Below the pieces are notes generated by a model. It saw only the letters and a program-made list of their open reading frames with translations. It was not told the origin of the DNA and made no database searches. From Pseudomonadota bacterium (lineage in GTDB: Bacteria > Pseudomonadota > Gammaproteobacteria > Steroidobacterales > Steroidobacteraceae): DNA of 64,000 nucleotides. Of the stretch, positions 15,916 through 23,890 are shown one piece after another. Position numbers and translations under genes: made by a program. The stretch is taken from NCBI GenBank assembly GCA_018241505.1, contig JAFEDS010000021.1:97472-161471 (forward strand), written 5' to 3'. Numbering within the stretch: position 1 is the stretch's first letter; each line of letters opens with the position of its first letter.

Positions 15916-18394
15916 CCCACCGCAGGGGCTGAGTGAACCCGAAGCGATTGCGCGTCTGAGCGCGGAGGGACCGAACGCACTTCCGGATTCACAGCGGCGT
16001 TCCAGCTTGCACATTGTCGCTGAGGTGCTGCGGGAACCAATGTTTGCGCTGCTGGTGGGAGCAGCGGTTCTGTATGGTCTCCTCGGGGAGCTGACGGATG
16101 CTCTGGTGCTTTTGTGTTTCGCCTGTGCGTCAGTCTCGATCGCCGTTGTGCAGGAGACCCGCAGTGAACGGGTGTTGGAATCGTTGCGTGATCTGACGAG
16201 CCCGCGTGCACTGGTTATCCGTAGCGGCGAACGCCGCCGCATCGCGGGGCGGGACGTGGTGCGTGAGGACGTCGTCGTGATTGCGACTGGGGACCGGGTT
16301 CCTGCGGATGCACGCGTGATTTGCGCGAATGACCTATACGCTGATGAGTCCCTGCTGACTGGCGAATCCGTTCCCGTTCAGAAGCGAGCCGACGGTTCCA
16401 CTCTGGTCTTTTCCGGAACTCTGATTGTCCGGGGTACCGGCGTGGGTGTCGTCATTGCGACGGGTGTTCGTTCTCAAATCGGACAAATCGGCCATTCGCT
16501 CGTTGGAATGCCGGTCGAAAAGCCGCGCCTGCAAGCACAGACTCAGCGGGTCGTTCTATGGGCTGCTGTCGTCGGCGCCTTGGTCAGCGTCCTGGCTGCC
16601 GTTCTCTATGGAATGATTCACGGAGAGTGGCTACAGGCGCTTCTCGCCGGAATTGCACTCGGCATGTCCGTGTTGCCCGAGGAGTTTCCTCTCGTGCTCA
16701 CGGTGTTCATGGTAATGGGTGCATGGCGTCTGTCACGAGCGAATGTGTTGACTCGCCGGCCTCCCGCCATAGAGACGCTCGGAGCTGCGACCGTTCTGTG
16801 CTCCGACAAGACCGGTACATTGACGGAGAACCGGATGTCAGTCGCGCTCATCCGCGGGGCCGACTCACAATGGCAGCTCGGCGACTCTCCCGGCGGGCTC
16901 GATGCATCGGCGGTGCTCAAACGCATCGTGGAGGCCGCGGACCTTGCCAGTGTGCCGGAATCTTCCGACCCAATGGATCTGGCAGTGGCGGCACTGGGCA
17001 GCAGATCAATACCCCATAGCCGCCGTGAGCTCGTGCGCAGCTATCCATTGACACCCGAGTTGCTCGCCGTGACGGGCGTCTGGCGGGTCCCCGACCGAGC
17101 CGCCGTTGCTGCCGCGAAGGGAGCGCCGGAAGCGATTGCGCGACTATGTCATTTGAATGGACGCGAGAGTGGCGCACTACTGGCCCAGGTCGACGAGCTG
17201 GGTGCTCGGGGCATGAGAGTCCTTGCCGTGGCCACCTGCGCTGATATCCCTGAGCGGTTGCCCGATGCCCCGACACAGTTTCATTTCAAATACCTGGGCA
17301 TCATCGGCTTTGCTGATCCCGTGCGTGCCGGCGTCCCGCAAGCCGTCGATGAATGCCGAGCCGCGGGAATTCGCGTAGTCATGATCACAGGTGACTATCC
17401 GGTCACGGCGCGCGCTATTGCAGAGCAAGCTCACATCGACACCGCCTCAGTAGTTTGCGGTGACGAGCTCGATGCCCTCAGTGATGAAGCCTTGCGTCGA
17501 AGGGCCGCGCACGTTGCGGTCTTCGCCCGCATCAATCCACAGCAGAAACTACGGATTGTCCAGGCGCTCAAAGCCAACGGTGACGTTGTAGCAATGACTG
17601 GGGATGGCGTGAACGACGCGCCGGCATTGAAAGCCGCGCACATAGGCATTGCCATGGGTGGCCGAGGCACGGATGTCGCGAGGGAGGCCGCTTCTTTAGT
17701 TCTCTTAGATGATGATTTCAGCTCAATGGTGCACGCAATTCGCCAGGGACGCCGCATCTACGACAACCTGCGCAAGGCCATGGCCTTCATAGTCGCGATT
17801 CACGTGCCCATCGCCGGCCTCGCGATTCTGACAATTGCTTCAGGCCACGAGCTGCTGCTGACGCCTATGCTCATCGCCTTGCTGGAGTTGATCATTGACC
17901 CGGCCTGCTCGGTGGTGTTGGAGGCGGAACGGGAGGAGCCCGATGTCATGACCCGGCCGCCCCGCAACCCCGACGCCCGATTGCTGTCCCGATCAGTTAT
18001 CGGCTGGAGTCTGATGCAGGGCCTGATGGCGCTGGGAGTCGTCTCCACCGTGTTCCTGGTTGCCAGTCGCCGCGGCGGTATCGAGTTTACCGAAGTGCGG
18101 ACCGTGACCTATGTGAGCTTGATTCTGACCATCGTGGTGTTGGTGCTCACCAATCGTTCATTCAGCACGTCGCTGCGGATGGTGCTGGCGAAGCCGAACC
18201 CGACAATGTGGTGGGGGCTGGCGGCGGCGGTCGGGGTGCTCGGATTGATGCTGTCCCTGGACCGGCTGCGCGACTTCCTGACCTTGGGCCCTCTGCATCC
18301 GCATGATCTGGCCGTGCTGGCCGGAGTGGCTCTCGTGCTCATGTTCCTGTTGCAGACACTGAAGCGGGTCTGGCACTCGCGTCTGTGGCTTTGA
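15899..18394 (+). CDS. Cation-transporting P-type ATPase (P2-like, CtpF-like context)
   Basis: 831 residues from a TTG at 15899, a weak start choice; no other in-frame start is better supported. N-terminal cation-ATPase segment GLSEPEAIARLSAEGPNAL, actuator motif LLTGESVPV, phosphorylation site CSDKTGTLTEN, hinge MTGDGVNDAPALK and a C-terminal group of helices. The ion-coordinating helix 4 reads VLPEEFPLVL, PEEFP, not PEGLP of calcium pumps or PEMLP of MgtA. The transported ion cannot be named. By position with Usp and cytochrome genes it resembles the DosR-regulated CtpF. Confidence 0.88.
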   Translation: MLLPSSPPQGLSEPEAIARLSAEGPNALPDSQRRSSLHIVAEVLREPMFALLVGAAVLYGLLGELTDALVLLCFACASVSIAVVQETRSERVLESLRDLTSPRALVIRSGERRRIAGRDVVREDVVVIATGDRVPADARVICANDLYADESLLTGESVPVQKRADGSTLVFSGTLIVRGTGVGVVIATGVRSQIGQIGHSLVGMPVEKPRLQAQTQRVVLWAAVVGALVSVLAAVLYGMIHGEWLQALLAGIALGMSVLPEEFPLVLTVFMVMGAWRLSRANVLTRRPPAIETLGAATVLCSDKTGTLTENRMSVALIRGADSQWQLGDSPGGLDASAVLKRIVEAADLASVPESSDPMDLAVAALGSRSIPHSRRELVRSYPLTPELLAVTGVWRVPDRAAVAAAKGAPEAIARLCHLNGRESGALLAQVDELGARGMRVLAVATCADIPERLPDAPTQFHFKYLGIIGFADPVRAGVPQAVDECRAAGIRVVMITGDYPVTARAIAEQAHIDTASVVCGDELDALSDEALRRRAAHVAVFARINPQQKLRIVQALKANGDVVAMTGDGVNDAPALKAAHIGIAMGGRGTDVAREAASLVLLDDDFSSMVHAIRQGRRIYDNLRKAMAFIVAIHVPIAGLAILTIASGHELLLTPMLIALLELIIDPACSVVLEAEREEPDVMTRPPRNPDARLLSRSVIGWSLMQGLMALGVVSTVFLVASRRGGIEFTEVRTVTYVSLILTIVVLVLTNRSFSTSLRMVLAKPNPTMWWGLAAAVGVLGLMLSLDRLRDFLTLGPLHPHDLAVLAGVALVLMFLLQTLKRVWHSRLWL

Positions 18395-18406
18395 CTTCCC
18401 GCCTGA

Positions 18407-19555
18407 TCAGGCCGAGACCGGTTCGGCTCGCATCGCGGGCAGTTGCACCTTGAAACAGGCACCCCGCGGCTCATTCGGACTATATTCGAGCCGCCCATCA
18501 TGGGCAGTCACAATCGTGCGGCTGATGGGCAGGCCGAGCCCGGTCCCTGTGGGCTTGGTCGAGCAGAAGGGGTCGAACATCCGATTCACAATGGCCTCCT
18601 GCACACCGCCCCCGTTGTCGCACACGGAGATCTCAACATCGCCCGCACCGGTTCTGCGCGTTTGCACAACCAGCTCGCCCGTTTCGACCTGCGCCAGGGC
18701 CAGGGAGTCGAGCGCATTGTGGACGAGATTCATCACCACCTGCTGGATCTGCGAGCTGTCAAGAACCACCTGCGGCAGATTCGGCTGCAGATCGCGGCGA
18801 TAGTCAACGCCATGCGCCTTGGCGTCGGACTCGATCAGCAGGTTCAGCTCGGCTATGACCTGGTTCACGTCGGAGGGGACACGCGTGGGGCGCTCGCTTT
18901 TGGCGAGGCCTCTCAGCTTGCGGATGATGTTGCCCGCACGTACCGCCTGTTCGGCGATCTGCTTCAATGCACCTTGCACTTCCTCGACATCCGGATCGGC
19001 TCCGCCCAACAACCGGTCGCAGGCATGAGCGTAGGTCGCTATCGCGGCGAGAGGTTGGTTCAGCTCGTGAGCGATGCCGGAGGCCATTTCGCCGACTGTG
19101 GCAAGGCGTGCGACATGCATCAGCCGGTCCTGAAGACGATGGGCCTCGGCTTCCGATTCATGCTGTGCCGAGTTATCACGGACGAAACCAACGAAGCGCG
19201 GCGGATTGGATTCGGGAATCAGTCCGACAGCGAGGGACGCTGGAAAAAGCGTACCGTTCTTGCGCCTCACCTCTATTTCATGTCCGCGTCCGATGATGCG
19301 TGGAATACAGGACGCCAGGTATTGAGCCAAATGGCTGCCGTGCGACTGTCGATCTTCGTCGTTCATCAGGATGTCGACTGTGCATCCGAGGACTTCGTGC
19401 GCCTCATAGCCGAAGATTCTTTCGGCTGCGCGACTGAAGGTCAGGATGGTCCCGATGTGATCGATGACCACGATTGCGTCGACCGCGGCATCAAGCAGCG
19501 CCTGCAGTTCGAATGCGGTATCGGTAGCGGTCGCAAGAGGCGGGGCGGCGTTCAT
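18407..19555 (-). CDS. fixL: FixL-like haem-PAS oxygen-sensing histidine kinase
   Basis: 382 residues from the ATG at 19555; a longer frame exists, but the PAS domain starts near residue 15 of this version. PAS (15-130): AERIFGYEAHEVLGCTV, then DRQSHGSHLAQY, where H72 aligns with the haem-ligand histidine of rhizobial FixL (DRSRHDSYISRY in Bradyrhizobium, from memory). The distal arginine of FixL (GIGR) appears as H92 in IIGRGHEIEV. Kinase core: IAHELNQPLA with phospho-acceptor H163, then N, G1 and G2 boxes (NLVHNALDSL, VCDNGGGV, GTGLGLPIS). No membrane segment, so a soluble sensor. It faces the P-type ATPase tail to tail. Confidence 0.85.
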   Translation of the reverse strand: MNAAPPLATATDTAFELQALLDAAVDAIVVIDHIGTILTFSRAAERIFGYEAHEVLGCTVDILMNDEDRQSHGSHLAQYLASCIPRIIGRGHEIEVRRKNGTLFPASLAVGLIPESNPPRFVGFVRDNSAQHESEAEAHRLQDRLMHVARLATVGEMASGIAHELNQPLAAIATYAHACDRLLGGADPDVEEVQGALKQIAEQAVRAGNIIRKLRGLAKSERPTRVPSDVNQVIAELNLLIESDAKAHGVDYRRDLQPNLPQVVLDSSQIQQVVMNLVHNALDSLALAQVETGELVVQTRRTGAGDVEISVCDNGGGVQEAIVNRMFDPFCSTKPTGTGLGLPISRTIVTAHDGRLEYSPNEPRGACFKVQLPAMRAEPVSA

Positions 19556-19595
19556 GATTCGGCACCATGTTGTTCCTGTGCGCCGCGCCAATCTG

Positions 19596-19608
19596 TACGT
19601 ATCTTCCG
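19596..19608 (+). promoter_or_regulatory. FixJ-like site upstream of fixL
   Basis: Plus strand reads TACGTATCTTCCG, one of the best matches to the recurring word. It lies in the 70-base gap (19556-19625) between fixL and the CHAD gene, with its nearest edge 41 bases before the fixL start, so fixL may be controlled by its own partner. Confidence 0.6.
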
Positions 19609-19625
19609 AACGGACAGCCTCGATC

Positions 19626-20472
19626 TCAACGCAGTGTCCTCCATTCTTTGTGAATTCGCTTGGTGAACTTCGCGGGAGATTCACTGAAGATGCGTTCACC
19701 GAGGGTCCAGAGTTTCTGTCGGAGCGCACTCTGTTTCCGGTCAGCCAGGCGAGCGATGTGTCCGGAGGGGGCGCCACTCAACAGAACCGATAGGTCATGC
19801 ATGGTACCCAGGCACGCTGCAAAGCTTTTCAATTGCCGCGCCTCGAAGTCCGCATGCGAGCTCAGCTTTCCCAGGAACTCGCACATGTATAGCAGGCCCT
19901 TCGATCGTTTCCGCAATTCGTGAAGGTGCGCGTCGGTCGGTGCCTCCCGTGCAGCTTCAAACGCGTCCCTTGCGCCGGTATATTCGTGGCGCAGCCCTCG
20001 CGACAACACTTTCCAACCGGCGTGGAATCCGGGCCAGCCCGCCACGGAGTTTTGGACAGTCATCAGCTTCAGCGCCATTGAGCGACGCGTTTTCGCAGTA
20101 AGTCTTCCGAGCGGCCCGCAAACGCCTGCGCAGCGGAATTGAGTACGCGGCGCGGTAGGCGGCAGTTCGACGCCGCAGCAACTGCTGGCAAGTCGTCAAC
20201 ATCACCTTGGCGTCCCGCACGTTCGCGAGCGAATGGCTGGTCTGTTTCAGTTTCCGCCTTGCCTGCGCATACCCCGCATGGCCGATGTCCGCGCGCACCA
20301 GTCTCAGCAGCGCTCGCATTCGCTTGATGTGGGTCCGGATTTCATGCACTGCTTCGTCTGTCAGGGGTTTCGATAGTGCAGCCGTCAGAAGCTGCACGCA
20401 CGGTTGGGCCAGCTCGGTCAATGCAGCTTGGATGGCACGGCGCACATTCTCGCGAGGATTGAGCGTGCGCAT
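19626..20472 (-). pseudogene. CHAD-domain protein split by a frameshift
   Basis: The upstream frame (20472 to about 20070) starts MRTLNPRENVRRAIQAAL and carries the first CHAD half: AVHEIRTHIKRMRALLRLVR and LKQTSHSLANVRDAKVML. The second frame, from about 20078, carries the other half: FEAAREAPTDAHLHELRKRS, LLYMCEFLGKL and LKSFAACLGTMHDLSVL. One CHAD domain (about 290 residues, conserved histidines that bind polyphosphate) normally holds both. A shift near 20070-20080 breaks it. It may be a decayed gene or a pair of separate half proteins. It sits between fixL and the phosphoribosyltransferase gene on the same strand. Confidence 0.75.
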
Positions 20473-20484
20473 GTGCCTCCGATG

Positions 20485-21177
20485 TCAACTACGGGAGTCG
20501 GGCTGGCGGTCATGCTGAACCCTTCTATCCGCCGCCGCCCGGCAGCGGGCCAGCAACTCGCACACCTCAAAATCTTCAACCTGCGTGAAATCATCGTACC
20601 AGGCGCCAACCGATGACAGACGCGGCTCAATTCTGAGAGCGATTACTTCATCTGCTTCCGCGCGCACGAGTGCGTGCCCTGCGTCCGAGGCGACCGGCGC
20701 CGCCACGATGACACGAGATGCCCCCAATCGGTTGGCTTCGCGTACGGCAGCCAACATGGTACACCCTGTTGCCAGACCGTCATCTACGAGAAGCACGTCG
20801 AGACCCTTCAGGTTGAGCGGTAGCAGGCCCGCACGATAGATCCGCTCCCGGCGCCGCAGTTCCACTCGCTGCAGGCGTGCCAACTCGGCGAACTGTTGTG
20901 TTGAGACTTCAAACGGCGGATTGGATTCGCGAACTACGGTCTTGCCGGCGATGGCGCCGATGGCGAACTCGGGGTTGTCGGGCATTGCGATCTTGCGAAC
21001 CGGCATCACATCCAAAGGTGCGCCCAGTACCCGGGAAATTTCAAATGCAACCGGCACGCCACCCCGAGGTAGCCCCAACACGACGCCCGGAGCGGCGAGG
21101 CTGCGCCTGCGAATCGCTGCGCCGAGCTGGATTCCAGCCGTCTTGCGGTCGGCAAACGTGAATGACGAGGAAGTCAT
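20485..21177 (-). CDS. Phosphoribosyltransferase-domain protein
   Basis: 230 residues from the ATG at 21177. Central PRPP-binding motif VLLVDDGLATGCTMLAAV is the type I phosphoribosyltransferase signature; N-terminal LGLPRGGVPVAFEISRVLG and MPVRKIAMPDNPEFAIGAI are typical of the COG1926 group (substrate unknown). The same domain forms part of a DosR-regulon protein (Rv2030c). Only 12 bases separate it from the CHAD gene. PRPP could come from the synthetase at 26.3 kb, but I see no direct link. Confidence 0.85.
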   Translation of the reverse strand: MTSSSFTFADRKTAGIQLGAAIRRRSLAAPGVVLGLPRGGVPVAFEISRVLGAPLDVMPVRKIAMPDNPEFAIGAIAGKTVVRESNPPFEVSTQQFAELARLQRVELRRRERIYRAGLLPLNLKGLDVLLVDDGLATGCTMLAAVREANRLGASRVIVAAPVASDAGHALVRAEADEVIALRIEPRLSSVGAWYDDFTQVEDFEVCELLARCRAAADRRVQHDRQPDSRS

Positions 21178-21227
21178 GACCAGAAAGTTAGGACGCAATT
21201 GTGGTTGCTGCCATGCGTGGTTTCCGC

Positions 21228-21263
21228 ATACGTACTAACCACCGTAGGCACGATTACGGATGC
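21228..21263. promoter_or_regulatory. Two candidate regulatory words between divergent genes
   Basis: Minus strand over 21220-21238 contains TTAGTACGTATGCGGAAA, with TACGTA at 21229-21234. Plus strand over 21251-21263 reads GATTACGGATGCC, a match to the second recurring word, 58 bases before the lipoprotein-like start. The first word lies about 50 bases before the phosphoribosyltransferase start. No clear -10/-35 boxes were found. Confidence 0.4.
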
Positions 21264-21320
21264 CTCGCAGGCATCTTGCTGCGCATACTGAGCGCCGGTT
21301 GTAGATGGAGCTCACAAAAG

Positions 21321-21887
21321 ATGAACAGACTTGGATCTCATGTACTCGCGTGTCTGGCTGCGACGCTGCTCGCCGGTCTCACACAGACGAGTTGCTCCAC
21401 CTTGAGAGTGGGAGCTGATTTCGACCACTCGGCGGTGTTCTCCGGTTATCGCACCTACAACCTGATGGCGCGCGAGCACCACGGTAGCGGCAACCCGCTG
21501 GTTGTCCAGCGTGCGCGGGACGCCATCGAGGCCGAATTGACACGTAAAGGATTTACAGCGGTCGCGGCGGGGGACCCGACCGACTTTGTCGTTGATTTCA
21601 CAATCGGCGCGAGAGACCGCACCGACGTTCAGTCGATCCCCGGGAGTTACGTTGCACACGGATGGTGGGACGCACGAGGCTGGTGGGAACCGTATTGGGG
21701 GAGCCAGGTGGATGTGCGCAACTACAAGGAAGGCACTCTATCAATCGATGTTTTCGACATGCGAACCCACCGGCCCGTCTGGCACGGCTGGGCTAAAAAG
21801 GAGCTGAGCCGTTCCGACCTGGAGCATTCCGAGGCACCCATCCGCGCTGCCGTATCTGCCGTACTGCAGCCGTTTCCGCCACACTGA
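21321..21887 (+). CDS. DUF4136-family probable lipoprotein
   Basis: 188 residues from the ATG at 21321. Signal-like helix MNRLGSHVLACLAATLLAGL ending near a cysteine (TSCSTL), which is a poor lipobox because of Gln and Thr at -4/-3. The mature part (FDHSAVFSGYRTYNLM, FVVDFTIGARDRTDVQ, GTLSIDVFDMRTHRPVWHGWA) matches the DUF4136 family of periplasmic proteins, function unknown. It heads a plus-strand operon with CBS and OsmC. Confidence 0.78.
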   Translation: MNRLGSHVLACLAATLLAGLTQTSCSTLRVGADFDHSAVFSGYRTYNLMAREHHGSGNPLVVQRARDAIEAELTRKGFTAVAAGDPTDFVVDFTIGARDRTDVQSIPGSYVAHGWWDARGWWEPYWGSQVDVRNYKEGTLSIDVFDMRTHRPVWHGWAKKELSRSDLEHSEAPIRAAVSAVLQPFPPH

Positions 21888-21905
21888 TTTCACAGGAGAC
21901 ATCGT

Positions 21906-22361
21906 ATGAATGCTGGAGAACTTTGCAAACGGGAACCCGTGACCGTGCGGGAGTTTGATGAGGTCACCGACGCTGCGAAGCGAATGCGCGAACAGCATGT
22001 CGGTTATCTGGTTGTCGTCGAGCCTGTAGTGGCCGATGGAGGGTATGAGCCCGTCGGCGTTCTTACCGACAGGGACATTGCAATCGGTGTCGTGGCGCGT
22101 GGGGTAGATCCGCGTGCGTTGCGCGTGGGCGATCTCATGACGCGCGATCCGGTTGTGATTGAGGAGGAAAGTTCCGTCGAAGAAGCCCTGAACGAAATGC
22201 GCCGCATTGGCGTGCGCCGCCTGCCTGTAGTCCGAAAAAATGGGCGATTGGTGGGCGTGCTGTCGATGGATGAGATACTCGAGACACTCGCGGCACAGAT
22301 GTCAACGGTGTCGCGATCTATCAAGAACGAGCAGCGCCTCGAGACCGAACTGCGCAGGTAG
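21906..22361 (+). CDS. CBS-domain-pair protein
   Basis: 151 residues with two CBS motifs (VGVLTDRDIAIG; VGVLSMDEILETL). AGGAGAC precedes the ATG. It lies 18 bases after the DUF4136 gene and six before OsmC. Closest relative by eye in the window is the CBS at 34560 (both end in a run VSRAIRSGQRLE or VSRSIKNEQRLE). Confidence 0.9.
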   Translation: MNAGELCKREPVTVREFDEVTDAAKRMREQHVGYLVVVEPVVADGGYEPVGVLTDRDIAIGVVARGVDPRALRVGDLMTRDPVVIEEESSVEEALNEMRRIGVRRLPVVRKNGRLVGVLSMDEILETLAAQMSTVSRSIKNEQRLETELRR

Positions 22362-22366
22362 GTAAT

Positions 22367-22810
22367 ATGCATCCGTATCCGCATACCTACATCGCGTCGG
22401 CAGCAGGTGACCCTGCCGGCTTGGTCAGCGTCACGTCTCCACAGGTTGAGGCATTCGACTCAGCAGCACCGCCCGAGTTCGATGGTCCTGGAGACGTATG
22501 GTCTCCGGAAACTTTGCTGTGCGCATCCGTCGCCGACTGCTTTATTCTGACTTTCCGCGCCGTTGCGCGAGCGGCGCGGTTCGAGTGGATAGGGCTTACT
22601 TGTCGCGTCGAAGGCGTTCTGGAACGCGCCGATCAAGTCGCGCAGTTCACTCGCTTTATCACATATGCGAAGCTGCGGATTTCCGCGGGCGTGGACGAAG
22701 AATGGGCACGTGAGCTCTTGGAGAGAGCGGAACGAGGCTGTCTAGTGGCCAACTCGCTGCGAGGTTCACGTAAGCTGGTTGCGCAGATTTCCGTCGCTAT
22801 GGAGGCCTAG
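22367..22810 (+). CDS. OsmC/Ohr-family peroxiredoxin-like protein
   Basis: 147 residues with the OsmC fold: SPETLLCASVADCFILTFRAVAR carries the first conserved cysteine and ERAERGCLVANSLRG the second; these are the redox pair that reduces organic hydroperoxides. The N-terminal segment differs from classic OsmC and Ohr. Translated from an ATG near AGGT. Its end overlaps a small minus-strand ORF by four bases. Probably part of the 21321-22810 operon. Confidence 0.88.
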   Translation: MHPYPHTYIASAAGDPAGLVSVTSPQVEAFDSAAPPEFDGPGDVWSPETLLCASVADCFILTFRAVARAARFEWIGLTCRVEGVLERADQVAQFTRFITYAKLRISAGVDEEWARELLERAERGCLVANSLRGSRKLVAQISVAMEA

Positions 22811-22980
22811 TTCAGGCGCCCGTGAGTAGCTGCACTGGCTTGTGCAACCACCGCATCCCGCCACTGACGCTTGCACAGCGCCGCCGCGTGGCGGTCGGAT
22901 GTGGCGGTGACTGCTCGCAACCACAGAGCAGGTGATTCCTCGACGTACCACAACGGTAGATTGGGCTTACGTGTGCTCAT
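22807..22980 (-). CDS. Small 57-residue protein, function unknown
   Basis: Starts MSTRKPNLPLWYVEESP after GGAGGATTTC, a strong ribosome site. It is basic and has no membrane segment. No family recognised. A FixJ-like word lies about 95 bases upstream (23076-23088). It converges on OsmC with a four-base overlap. Supported by its ribosome site only. Confidence 0.5.
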   Translation of the reverse strand: MSTRKPNLPLWYVEESPALWLRAVTATSDRHAAALCKRQWRDAVVAQASAATHGRLN

Positions 22981-23074
22981 GAAATCCTCCGCGCTCTGCC
23001 TGCTGATTGGTTCTGCTGGTGAACACTCTCCATTGCGGCGATCCCGTCGCCAAGTCGTACTCTCATCGACCGGC

Positions 23075-23140
23075 GTAAGTAGTTTCACGGAGTCATCCTG
23101 AACGATGACTGACCCGAATTGGGCGATAAGTATTACTCCG
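23075..23140 (+). promoter_or_regulatory. Two FixJ-like sites in a 276-base non-coding gap
   Basis: Plus strand 23075-23090 reads GTAAGTAGTTTCACGG, close to the rhizobial TAAGTA-TTTCCC form, and 23127-23140 reads TAAGTATTACTCCG, with one extra base. Centres are 50 bases apart. They lie between a 57-residue ORF on the minus strand and a 30-residue ORF on the plus strand, the only candidates they could control. Nothing else was recognised in 22981-23256. Confidence 0.45.
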
Positions 23141-23256
23141 AATCGCCGTGGGCAGCGTTTCGGCGCAATTTCGAAACTCATCGCACAATTGGAGCCGGCC
23201 ATGTCGTCCAGGTTGATTGTGATCGGCGCCGAGCGCCGCAGGCGGAGGAGCCTGAA

Positions 23257-23349
23257 ATGAAAGCACACGCGCGCCACGTCACGCTTGTCATTGTGCTCGG
23301 TGTCATCATGCTCATCGTAGCGGCCATTGCCGGAGGACTCGGATTATGA
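23257..23349 (+). CDS. Small 30-residue membrane peptide
   Basis: Starts MKAHARHVTLVIVLGV from an ATG eight bases after GGAGGAG, then a single hydrophobic helix (VTLVIVLGVIMLIVAAIAGG) and ends GLGL. This is the shape of small stress-induced inner-membrane peptides. No family identified. A real gene is likely, but too short for certainty. Confidence 0.5.
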   Translation: MKAHARHVTLVIVLGVIMLIVAAIAGGLGL

Positions 23350-23438
23350 GACGCGGGTCGTCGTGGCAGATCAGGGTGAGGCCCGCGGCGCGGTTCAGTC
23401 ACCGCTGCAGCGGGGAATCTCGCCGTTGGCCGTACGAA

Positions 23439-23888
23439 TCAGCTTTTTGCACCGACGGCGCGCACCAGCAGAAGTGCGACCGGCGTGTGCCGCACGAGGT
23501 ATTCCGCATCGCTGCCGAGGACGATCCGGCGCAAGCCGCGACGACCGTGGGTACCACAAACGATGATGTCGGCGGCCCAGTCGTTCGCCGCTTTGACGAT
23601 GAGCTCTCCTGCCGCGGTGCCGAATGCTTCGATCAACTGCGTGTCGGCCGCCACCCCGGCCCGCTGCACCGTTTCCAGTGCGCTCGCCAGAACCGACTTG
23701 CCTGAGATACACAGGCCTTCGATGACATTTTCGGTTACAACGGCGTAGGGCGACACCATCACAAACTCGTCCACAACATGCACGATCCGGATACGGGCAC
23801 CCTGGTCGACGGCTAGTCTGATCGCCTCCTGCAAACCTCGCTCAGCCGTTTCGCTGCCATCGACGGGAACCAGAACTTTCTTGTACAT
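23439..23888 (-). CDS. Single-domain universal stress protein
   Basis: 149 residues, one Usp domain: KVLVPVDGSETAERGLQEAIRLA opens the fold and ICGTHGRRGLRRIVLGSDAEYLVR-like text (VCGTHGRRGLRRIVLGS) is the canonical G-x2-G-x9-G-S ATP loop. The only single-domain Usp in the window with a full loop. It begins two bases after the tandem Usp (23891) ends, so translated from the same transcript. Confidence 0.92.
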   Translation of the reverse strand: MYKKVLVPVDGSETAERGLQEAIRLAVDQGARIRIVHVVDEFVMVSPYAVVTENVIEGLCISGKSVLASALETVQRAGVAADTQLIEAFGTAAGELIVKAANDWAADIIVCGTHGRRGLRRIVLGSDAEYLVRHTPVALLLVRAVGAKS

Positions 23889-23890
23889 GG

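Noticed and set aside
18443-19666. 407-residue plus-strand open frame opposite fixL
   Set aside because: Antisense; the fixL motifs on the other strand are conclusive.
19626-20078. Two separate CHAD genes
   Set aside because: Each half lacks the other's conserved part and both match one domain in two frames; a frameshifted gene is simpler.
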